From Dermacentor variabilis (lineage: Eukaryota; Arthropoda; Arachnida; Ixodida; Ixodidae), in contig NC_134571.1 in the NCBI RefSeq assembly GCF_050947875.1, forward strand, positions 230,526,024 to 230,590,023: a DNA stretch of 64,000 nt. Reading direction: 5' to 3'. A program made the translations under genes and the position numbers. Below are positions 55,691-64,000 of the stretch, piece by piece; the stretch's first letter is position 1, and each line of letters opens with the position of its first letter. The notes beneath the pieces are model-generated. The model was not told where the DNA came from, did no database searches, and worked only from the letters and a program-made list of their open reading frames with translations.

Positions 55691-57698
55691 CTATAAACAC
55701 TGTGCGGTGTGACTACGAGCAGTCGTACTGTGGTGTTAGCCCACTTTCTCCTTCTTTCGAGAAGGAAGATGATACCGTTTTTTTTTTGGCTGTGCTCGTT
55801 CCGTTCTCTTTGATGCACTCACATGTATTACGAAAATTTTGTCCTCAAAAATAGCCACCGCATTCTTTTTATGCGATCCCTCTTATATATTACAGCTTTA
55901 CAGAGCAAAAAAGCAAGGCTGAAGCACAATAGCTTATATATGTAGGCTATCATGCTGGTTCACCTACCGCAGTGATCGCTGTTTTGAGCAAAGCCATCAG
56001 CCTCATGCAGGAGGCTAGCGTAGACATATAGTGATTGCAAGCCTACTAGACTTTAAATGCGCAAGAATGATGCAGGTGTATCAAAAATATTTGCTAGTGC
56101 CTGCCGCTTAGATGGTTGCCTTAGGTTGGCTGTGCATGCGCTCTTATGTTTTAGTTATGTTCATGCCAAGTCGCTCTTAGCAATGTCACCGTTCCTTTCG
56201 CTGAGCTCTTCAGCCCCAGCCACACCAGAGGGAAAACGCATGTGGCATGCCTGCAGCAGTAAAATGCTGCTGTGGCAATCACATGACAGCATGAAAATCT
56301 TGTTACCCCTCTTTAACTCTTTCGCTACCATGGGAAAACAGGCAGTTTTTAGTAGGTGGAAGGAAAGTGATCAGATGGTGAGCGGATTTACCATGGTAAT
56401 GCAGAAACACTGGTTCTCTTCATCGAATTAAAACCGATATACGCAAAATAGTTCACAACACATACACACACTGCGGCTGATAATACGCATCACATGTTTG
56501 CGCCCCCAAGAGATACTTCCGCGTACTGTAGTTACCATTGCACCAAAAGGCTTTCCTGACGACCTCACACGAACGAACATTGAAAAAAATTCACAAAGTA
56601 CAATCTAAAACATCTCGAAATCGTTCCGCAGCATGCGATAGTAATATTTTCAAGCAGCGCTGCACCGGACCGCACAAACCAGAAAGGAGGAAAGGCTAGC
56701 GGTGTCCTTTCCTCCTTGCCTGATGAACAGGTCTATCAGAAGCTTGAGAATGCAGTTAATTTTTGCATCTCTGCTTTGGCTACGATATGTTGCGAACTAG
56801 CAACATTCAGCATTTACGGCACTCGAAGGCTGTAGCAACATGCTGTTTAAGGACCAAGAAATTGCCTCATTTTTTAGCAGGGAATGGATGTCAGGTCCTC
56901 TTACGGTAGGAAGTGGCTTCGAGCATGACGGCTGCCTAAGAGGAAGAGAGGCCGTGCGAAGTTGGTGCCTGTAGCCAGTGGTATAGCCAGTAAATATTTC
57001 TGCCTTCGCCAGCTGCCCCGTTTAGGTGCAGCACAGTGTTGCTGTATTTCGTACAGCTGTCACAGGGACTCATGGTGTTGCTGCCATGTTATCCCAGAAG
57101 CTTAATGACATCATTCATTATTTCGTCTACAAGGATGTTTATCTCGTTGTTCTTTAAGCTTTCTCTATTAGCACAAGGACACACTGTCGAGGACATGCTC
57201 TGTCCGAGCTGAAATGTCCCTCTCCTGTTTTTCGCATGTCTTGAGAGTACTGTACAACTGGACACATTCTTTGTATGATTCACTGTACGATACATGTCAA
57301 TAAAAATTGAATTCATCAGAAAACACTGACAAACTCATGCTGGAAAGAATGACAAGCAGGATAGTGGCCAGTAGGCAAGCACCTGCTTCCCACTCAACTT
57401 CTGTTGAACCTTTTTTAATGGAATGAAACAGTTGGAAGCAAAAGCGCAACAGTGATGCTGCTGAAGCTGTGACTGATGTGGATATGCGGGCTCTGCTGTT
57501 TTGCACTTTCGTGAAAAATATTTTTGATTTTGTCTAGGCAGTCAATCTATTAGGTAACACGAACTATTGTCTGCACTATGCTCATTGACATTTTGCCTAC
57601 TGCACCAGAGAAAATTGGTCAGTCTGACATTACTGCGAATGGAATTTTCCTGCAACCGACTGCACTCTGCAAGAATTGAGATCGAAAGGGTGGCTCAC
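55691..57698. other. Intron sequence, no gene recognised; one duplicated block
   Basis: It holds the 205-bp repeat at 56162-56366 and a short hairpin AAAGGAGGAAAGG...CCTTTCCTCCTT at about 56680-56720. No supported coding sequence. Confidence 0.45.
56162..56366 (+). repeat. 205-bp direct repeat, copy 1
   Basis: Nearly identical, with fewer than ten differences by eye, to 58004-58208 in the same orientation. It begins CATGCCAAGTCGCTCTTAGC and ends GTAGGTGGAAGGAAA. No terminal inverted repeats. Confidence 0.9.
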
Positions 57699-57895
57699 CC
57701 TAGGAGTGGGTGTAGGGCAAGGTGTCTCGGGCGGTCCTTGCCTGATGCCAGCAAGATGCCCAGCGGGCGCCCACCGTCCAGTGAGCTGATGTTGATCAGG
57801 TTGCCCTGGCTGCAGCTCCAGAACAGCTGCCGTGCATATGGGTCCAGGGCCAGAGCATACGGGTGTGCCCCCACACTGGCAGCCATCGTTGTCAC
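57699..57895 (-). CDS. LRP6: LRP5/6 (arrow), fourth-propeller exon
   Basis: 197 bp, starting at a codon boundary after the acceptor CAATTCAG (57896 upwards) and ending CCTAGG before GTGAGC (donor at 57698). It encodes VTTMAASVGAHPYALALDPY, RQLFWSCSQGNLINISSLDG and DRPRHLALHPLL, aligning with the vertebrate stretch before the YLYFTN blade of propeller 4 (LFWTC...NVHRLSG...RDKPRAIVV). LFWSC occupies the YWTD position. The last two bases, GG, join the G at 42176 to make glycine. The preceding exon is not recognisable up to 64000, so the gene continues outside the window. Confidence 0.92.
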
Positions 57896-58003
57896 CTGAA
57901 TTGACATCACTCCATTGTGGTGTGCCAGAAGTGCGGAAGAAAATGCTGTGGGGGCCACCTGTGCAATTTTGATGAGAACCCCTCCAATGAAAGCAAGCCG
58001 CAG

Positions 58004-58208
58004 CATGCCAAGTCGCTCTTAGCAATGTCACCGTTCCTTTCGCTGAGCTCTTCAGCCCCAGCCACACCAGAGGGAAAATGCATGCGGCATGCCTGCAGCA
58101 GCAAAATGCTGCTGTGGCAATCACATGACAGCATGAAAATCTTGCCACCCCTCTTTAACTCTTTCGCTACCATGGGAAAACGGGCAGTTTTTAGTAGGTG
58201 GAAGGAAA
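58004..58208 (+). repeat. 205-bp direct repeat, copy 2
   Basis: See copy 1. This copy lies about 110 bp upstream of the LRP exon at 57895 (in gene orientation), inside the preceding intron. Confidence 0.9.
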
Positions 58209-58364
58209 TATTTTTTGGTGGCTAGGCAGTAATGCCCTATTTAAATTGTTTGGTATCAAAATGTGGCTAAAAGAATTTCCTATTCAATAACATAAATGTT
58301 GCATTATATTTATAACACAAATTAATGAAAATATTTTTATAATGTAAAGATTTATGAGAGCAGC

Positions 58365-60640
58365 ATCTCGGGCAAGTTGGTAATCCATTACTTAAATGAT
58401 ATTGCGCGACACTAAAAACGACACGGACGTGAGAGAAGACGACACACCAAGCGCAAACTTTCAACTAAGTTTATAGTGCCACTGCATCAGTTTTATACAT
58501 GGCAGGCAGCGTAGATCACGCATGCGCTTACAAGAAAATGAAGAGCGAATTCATGTAACATGGTTACTAGTCATGTGGTGCCGCGTCCAAGAAACGTAAT
58601 TCTTTTTCTGTGAGAGCCAGAGACGGGAAGCTAACACACGTGTCACCCAATTTTGCGCTTCAGATATTTCACGGATGAGCTTCGTGCTGCCACAGGAAAC
58701 AATCGTGCATTGATCCTCAAGAGGCTTGCATCCATGATCGCGACAGTGGATCGCCAAGAAACCACCAGAGCCGTTTTTTACATTGTTGCTGTGTTCGCGG
58801 AGCCGATCATTGCGGCAACGCCCAGTTTGTACGATATATTTCTTCCCACATGAAAGCAGGAGGTTGTACACCATCCGGTGGACACACTCGACAAACTTTT
58901 TTCGGTGGTGCTTTCTGCACTTATCAGAAGGGACGGCATTTGGATCCGTCAGCCTGCAAAGCCTGCCGAGCTTGTTGGGAGCAGAGAAAAGAACTCTTAC
59001 ATTCACTCTTTGGGCAATCTTTTTCAAGTTGTGGGATATCCCGTGCATGTAAGGTATGACACTTACTTTAGGGGGTGTGCCGGGAGGGGCATCGGCAACT
59101 GACTTCTGCGTTCTGGATCGTGCTTCTCTTAAAATGCGTTCTGCGACAGACACTAGCACCACCCTAGGATATCCAGCCAAGGACAAACGTAAAGTTTGCG
59201 CTTCAAAGCTTGCGTCCACAACATGACAGCATGACTTGCTAAGGGCATTCTTGAAGCACAAACTGATAATGGCCCGCTTAACAAGCTTAGAATGTGCAGA
59301 CGCATTCGGCAGAAGTGGCTTGTTGGCTCGCGGCTCATACGACCAACACGTGTGGTTGTCCTGAAAGTTCAGGCGAAGATCAAGAAAAAGAAGAGACCTA
59401 TCTACTGGCATCTCATGAGTGGTTTGAAGGGGGACTAAGCACTTCTGAAACGTTTCTAACGCTTTCTTAGCTTCCAGAATGAAGGCATCAGAAGAGCAGT
59501 CAATGAAAATTAAAAAGTCATCAACGTATCTAATTGTTTTAAAAACTGCAGTGCCTTGCACTTGTGAAGAAATGTCACGGTCTAAACAGGATAAAAACAA
59601 GTCACTAAGAATGGGAGCAATGCAAGAGTCAATACAAACTCCGCTCTTCTGCAAAAAACATTGGTTATCCCAAGTGATAAAGGTGGAATTAAGATAAATC
59701 TGTAAAAGTTCTAAAAATTGACTGCAAGACATGCCTGCCTCATTCTGGAAGGAAACAGCACCATACTTATCAATACATTGCTCAACACAGGACAGTACGC
59801 TTCTATGCGGCAAGGAGTAATAAAGATCCTTTATGTCAATAGAAAACGCCTGAAGACCACGGCCAGAATGTGACTTCAAAAACTCAATCTCAAACTCTTA
59901 ATGAGGAAAGGGTCACTGACAGGCAGAAGGCCCAACTTTTGTTGTAAAAACACCCCCAATGGCTTTTGCCAAGTATCAATTTCTTACACAATAACCCGTA
60001 ACGGAACACTGGGTTTATGCGTTTTGGCACTGAAGAAAACTTGCAAATGATCTCGCTTGCTGTTTTCAAAGGCCTTGGTTAATTTTTGCAGATTAAGTCT
60101 GTTGCACATGCCCTTTGCCACGGCCTTTACCTTAGCCAGCGACACCTCCCTATGACAGTTAAACGTGGCACTGATGGCTTCTAGAGCCTTGGCGTTAAAG
60201 TCTTCAGCAGGTAATACAGCAAAACCACCTTCTTTATCGGCAGGAATTACACACAGCGAATTGTCCACGAGTGAAGAGGCCACCCGATTCACCGAAATCC
60301 TCGCGTTCGGTTGCTTGCACCTTTGTAGTACATCGACACCTTCCGATACGATACGGCCTACCTCATGGTCTGGGACAAGCCTTGAGACATCTCGAACGTA
60401 GGACAGAAGTTCTCTGGGGGGCCTTTTGGTTTGGACGGCAAACTTCGGCCCAAAAGATAGGACCTTTCGAATCTTTTCAGGCAAAGCAACAGACTCTGGA
60501 ATATGGACGAGGTTCTGCGGGGCCGACCGCTTCTTTTGTGGCTGCTGTTCTCGGAGTCTACGTAGTTTTTGCTGCCATAGGAATTCAGTTGTCTGGTCCG
60601 CCAACCGAAAGTACTCGCGATGCAGACCATTAGCTGTGAA
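58365..60640 (-). mobile_element. Penelope-like element, nearly full length
   Basis: It contains a complete-length but broken RT-endonuclease gene (58551-60604) and a 3' end with GGGCAAGTTGGTAATCCATT and CGACACACCAAGCGCAAACT-type words (58370-58465) that resemble the hairpin insert at 54648. The 5' end lies near 60640, at the border with the piggyBac pseudogene. No clear flanking terminal repeats were found. Confidence 0.8.
58551..60604 (-). pseudogene. PLE reverse transcriptase with GIY-YIG endonuclease, two lesions
   Basis: The N-terminal frame (60604-59984) starts LADQTTEFLWQQKLRRLREQ and includes ADKEGGFAVLP and VFFSAKTHKPSVPLRVIV. A TAA follows at about 59984, then EIDTWQKPLGVFLQQKLGLL in the same frame, then a frameshift near 59900. 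The second frame (59879-58551) has FSIDIKDLYYSLPHR (catalytic motif A), IRYVDDFLIF (motif C), FLDLRLNF and HSKLVKRAI, and ends with the GIY-YIG-like CGKKYIVQTGR...LREH, where the usual YVGQTGR is YIVQTGR. Catalytic aspartates are intact. Only one stop and one frameshift separate this copy from a complete gene, so it is fairly young. Confidence 0.9.
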
Positions 60641-60659
60641 GCACCCTGCACCGCTCTGA

Positions 60660-62370
60660 AGTTGTACCGAAAGGTATTGCCTGTAGAGTCGCGCTGTAGA
60701 GTCGCTGCGTTCCGAGTGGAACTACCATCCCAAAAATCTGGTTTACCAGGTCAATTCGAAATGCAAGCTGGTCAAAGCCAGTCTTTCTAGAGAGCTCCTC
60801 TCTCTCTCTCAGGGTGATGTTCCCTGTGTTCTCGGAAAATTATGAAGCTGTTGACGACAGCAATGTCAATGCAGTGGAAGAACAGCGTCTTCCACCGCCT
60901 GACACCCTTCATCAAGACATTATAAGAGCGGTTTTCTGGTGGGGGGCTTTGTCCATTGGTCTCCTCTGTTCACTTTTCGCATTGCAGTGACGTGATTGTT
61001 GGCACCGTGTGCTGAGCTTATCATGTTTACAGTGTGCTTGTCTTTCCACTGCAAGTACATCACATCACGGCACCGTAGCCGGCGAATGTCCTCTCGAGTT
61101 GCTCTTTTCTCCCAAATGGAGTCTTTCGACTGGGAGGGAAATCCACGCCGATCTTCGCGCGTTGTTCTGCAAGAGAGAGTTTTCATTTCAAGAAGATGTT
61201 CAATGAGGGAGGTAGACGTGTAGAAGTTGTCAAGGTAGCTGCTGTAGCCTTTATCCAAATATACATCACACAGGCGGGTTACAATGTCATAAGCCAGTCC
61301 CTTTGAGCTGGGCGTTTCTCATTTCCTGGTGTAAACACTGAATTGTAGCCTGTCCTTGAGTCACCGAGGACCCATAGCTTATACCCCCATTTGACCCCTT
61401 GTCACGCACATACTGCCGAATTCCTGATCGTCCTTTTAATTTAACCATTCGTTCATCCACACACAAATTTCGGTATGGCTGAAAAAGCTGACCTGATACG
61501 TTGTTCATATGCTGCAGTAGATGTGTGATCCTGTGCAGCTTGCCATCACAAACAGGGTCAGTTTTCTCCGGGTCCATGACACTGAGAAAAGCAAGGAACG
61601 AAAAAAATCGGCTTTTGGGCATAATCTTTGGAGAAATGAGGCCTCAAAATAACTCCGAGGTATTCCAGTAGAGATGGAGGTGAGGCAGTTCCACAATTCC
61701 CATGTAGATCAGGATTCCAATGCATTGCATTACTTCACCGGAACTGAAAATTTTCCATGAGCTGTCGTTTTCTGCGTAGGTCTGCGTCGTTAAAATATGC
61801 GTCCACACATATTTGGTTGTGTTTTCGCAGATAACGTTGATTAGGTCTGCAGTAAAAAATAGTTGGAAGACATCAATGGCTTGTATGAAGTGCTGTGCGT
61901 TACTCCGGAGCGCGCTGCCAACTTCGACCCCCGGGTTTCTTCTAGGAAAAAACTGTACGCGCTTTACAGCTGCTGGCAACGAATCATGTCCGCATGACGT
62001 TGAGCCTGAAAATACATAATATGGCTGTGAGTACATGCTCCACTGCCCATAACTATTTATTAGGAATCGAAATGGTGCACCGCACACAGAGCAGACGCTC
62101 ACACACTGGATATTCCGGCTTGATTTGAAGCATCCTCGTCCTCTGTGCTGAACTCTGATGTGTCGACATCTTCTTCAGGCTCACTACTGTTGATTTCATA
62201 GCAAAATCAGCTACAGAAGCGCTCAATTGGCGAGAAACACTGCAAGTGATGATAACACCATGATCGACTCGCTCGCCTGACAATCCAACACTTTTTGCGC
62301 CGTGGGGGGATGCACCGGAAAGCAAAAAACCAACAAAACATAGCGGATCACATTGTGTCTTTGCCACTTT
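60660..62370 (-). pseudogene. piggyBac-type transposase pseudogene
   Basis: Four minus-strand pieces in order: 62367-62053 (N-terminal), 62102-61644 (INVICENTTKYVWTHI, CIGILIYMGIVELPHL), 61622-61287 (CVDERMVKLKGRSGIRQYVR, with the first catalytic aspartate) and 61258-60920 (SSYLDNFYTSTSLIEHLLEM, with the second). These are the hallmarks of the DDE_Tnp_1_7 domain of piggyBac transposases, which insert at TTAA. Frameshifts near 61640, 61380 and 61270 and stops after 60920 inactivate it. Terminal repeats were not found; the C-terminal side abuts the PLE. Confidence 0.88.
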
Positions 62371-63122
62371 CTAACCTAGATGGCGCTAGGCGCTCACAAG
62401 CCAAGCGAGAACTTGAACTTGAAATGTGTCAATCAAATTCATCGATTTGAATGGGCACGGTTGTGAAAGAGTCAACTCTGCATATAGCTGTGAGATGCTC
62501 TTGTCTTCGTCTGCTGATGGATCGGAGCTGCGTTTGCACACTTGCGCCTCTGTTTTAGAATGAGTCATGCCAGGCAATAATGACATTATTGCCACTGCTA
62601 TCATAATCATGTCGGCGTACGCCCTGCTGGAGCGGCATCAAAAGGCTTCATATAGCCAATGTATAAGAACGTCTGAAATTTCAGACACTAAAGCTCTTTG
62701 CCATCCCAGAACGGCATTAATCAAAGACACCAACACTGCCATTTTGATTACCTCACAAACTAGAATCATCGCTCTTGCAGACAAATACACTGCCAACCAC
62801 TGTGGTAACACTAGGCTTTGCTGCTTCGACATTTATACTACCAAGCTTCCTGCAGTTCGTTGCCATGTTTTTCACTGAAAGAAATCACCACTATCAGCAA
62901 TGATGCCAACTCCAGCTTTGTTATCTTCCATTGATGGCTTTGAACCGCAGAAAGCATGGCACGGGTTCCGAATTATACAATGTCAGGTCTGATGGAATAC
63001 AGCGATGTGTGGTGACTGGGCCCGCAATCATAGCGCGCGGTAGTGAGAACACAGTAGTAGCATTGTCAGGGGCGTAGGCACAGTGACCACACAGGTCATG
63101 CGCTCTTGCATTTTATTGTACA
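62371..63122. other. No gene recognised
   Basis: A frame at 62567-62878 is open but shows no domain. No clear repeat. Confidence 0.4.
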
Positions 63123-63163
63123 TGGATGGATAGATGGATGGATGGATGGATGGATGGATGGAT
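63123..63163. repeat. (GATG)n microsatellite
   Basis: About ten TGGA/GATG units with one GATA variant. On the minus strand this is the CATC tail of the LINE that follows, so it probably grew from the element's 3' end. Confidence 0.9.
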
Positions 63164-63640
63164 ATTATGAGCGTCCCTTTTGGAATGGGGCGGTGGGTTG
63201 CACCACCAAGCTCTTGCTATTATACTGCCTATTGTCCTACCTAGGTTAAATAATAAAAAATAGGGGAGAAAAAACACTATGAACTAGCCCACCCAAATTT
63301 TTGGATCCCCTATTTCGAACTGTGCTTTTGCACATCTACATTTTCTGTCGTTTCCCTACTTTTCTTTCACCAATACTCTAATCGCCTCTTACTAATGCCT
63401 ATTGTGGAGATGTTTACTTTTCCACTGCTCTCGCTGAACCCAAGTGCTTCAAGGAGGCCAGTGGAGCCTAAATCGAACGCTGAGTAAACGTCTGCACATT
63501 CTAATAAAACATGCTCCATAGTCTCCCTAGCTTTACCGCAGCAAGCACACGCTTCTTCCGTTTTATATCTCGCTTTATAGGTTGTGGTGTTCTCCTCCGT
63601 GCTCTTGGGACAAAGGAACGACAACACAGTAGTACACACT
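63123..63640 (-). pseudogene. 5'-truncated LINE, C-terminal zinc finger (I/R1-group)
   Basis: The frame 63639-63367 reads RYKTEEACACCGKARETMEH VLLECADVY, a CCHC knuckle (C-x2-C...H-x4-C) as found after the RNase H or RT of I/R1-group LINEs, and ends ISTIGISKRRLEYW. The 3' untranslated part runs to a CATC-repeat tail at 63123. RT and endonuclease are absent. The 5' truncation point is near 63640. Confidence 0.75.
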
Positions 63641-64000
63641 CACAAGGACATTCATTGCACCTTTCGTAGATCAATGCCTGCTAGCCGAGTTGCTATCCAC
63701 AAAACATGCCGATGGGCGCGCGACAAATCTAGAAGTCCGACTCACCGCGACCGGATAGCGAACGAATATGTTCGCCCCATGCTGGATACCAACGCCTGGT
63801 CGTTCGCACGTACGGTCACGCGAACGGTGGCGCGTTCCAAGGCGGCCACGCAAGACGGTCTCGCAGAAGCATGGATCGGCGCACGCGTGGCACGGCACAT
63901 CCATACTGCTTGCTGTCCCGAATCCAAGAGAGAGCGAATTGTCTTGCGGTGCCCAAGTAACCCCGCCTGTCGGCGGCGTTAGCAGCCAAACACTTGCGCC
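63641..64000. other. GC-rich stretch, no gene recognised
   Basis: It contains GTTCGCACGTACGGTCACGCGAACGG-type inverted words (about 63800-63830), possibly from another repeat cut by the window edge. No supported coding sequence. Confidence 0.35.

Noticed and set aside
58551..60604. Two separate genes
   Set aside because: The frames at 59984-60604 and 58551-59879 are the N- and C-terminal halves of one PLE protein separated by a stop and a frameshift.
63123..63163. CRISPR-like array or tandem regulatory repeat
   Set aside because: It is a simple 4-bp microsatellite at a LINE tail in a eukaryotic genome; no spacer-repeat pattern exists anywhere in the window.

Overview
The window is animal nuclear DNA, most probably from a hard tick (Ixodidae). 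The reasons are two copies of a tRNA-derived SINE that looks like the tick family Ruka, many Penelope-like, pogo/Tigger and Ty3/Gypsy remnants of the kinds that fill tick genomes, an LRP5/6 (arrow) gene with very large introns, and no bacterial operon structure. The species cannot be named from the sequence alone.

The only host gene I can support lies on the minus strand and spans most of the window. It is the 3' end of an LRP5/6 Wnt co-receptor: a propeller exon at 57699-57895, a second propeller exon at 41979-42176, and the terminal exon at 9097-7960 carrying the last EGF-like module, three LDL-receptor class A repeats, the membrane segment and a tail with all five PPP(S/T)P-type motifs. 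Splice sites and codon phases agree at both junctions, so these are three consecutive exons separated by introns of about 15.5 kb and 32.9 kb. Upstream exons must lie beyond 64000.

Nearly everything else is mobile DNA. From left to right: a fold-back Penelope-like element (1-1830); a 700-bp MITE (2281-2980); a TTAA-flanked element with a THAP domain, probably Kolobok-type (3889-5371); two related repeats flanking the terminal LRP exon (7055-7600, 9165-9920); pogo fragments and a MITE (10196-11970); a gag-only LTR retrotransposon with CCGA target duplication (12861-16914); a MITE (18145-18596); P-element-type and pogo transposase remnants (19100-20635); a tRNA-containing composite repeat (21395-22006); a deleted pogo element (24024-25083); a Harbinger-like MITE (25333-25969); a structurally complete Tigger/pogo transposon with an open 519-codon transposase (28790-30964); a decayed Mutator-like/Kolobok-like transposase with gag and pogo scraps (33155-34720); a second, nearly intact Tigger (34730-37768); another Harbinger-like element (39075-40420); a decayed Ty3/Gypsy copy (42325-46643) meeting a second, opposite one (46644-48142); and a deep nest at 50320-55455.

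That nest is the most instructive structure. A hAT-type transposase gene is split by a LINE, and the LINE is split by a TTAA-flanked element, a pogo element and a Penelope-derived hairpin. Removing each insert with one copy of its target duplication restores an open reading frame at every junction, which gives the order of insertion. The right end holds a Penelope-like element (58365-60640), a piggyBac pseudogene (60660-62370) and the tail of an I/R1-group LINE (63123-63640). The mobile elements do not form a pathway together; they are independent arrivals, mostly in introns of the LRP5/6 gene.
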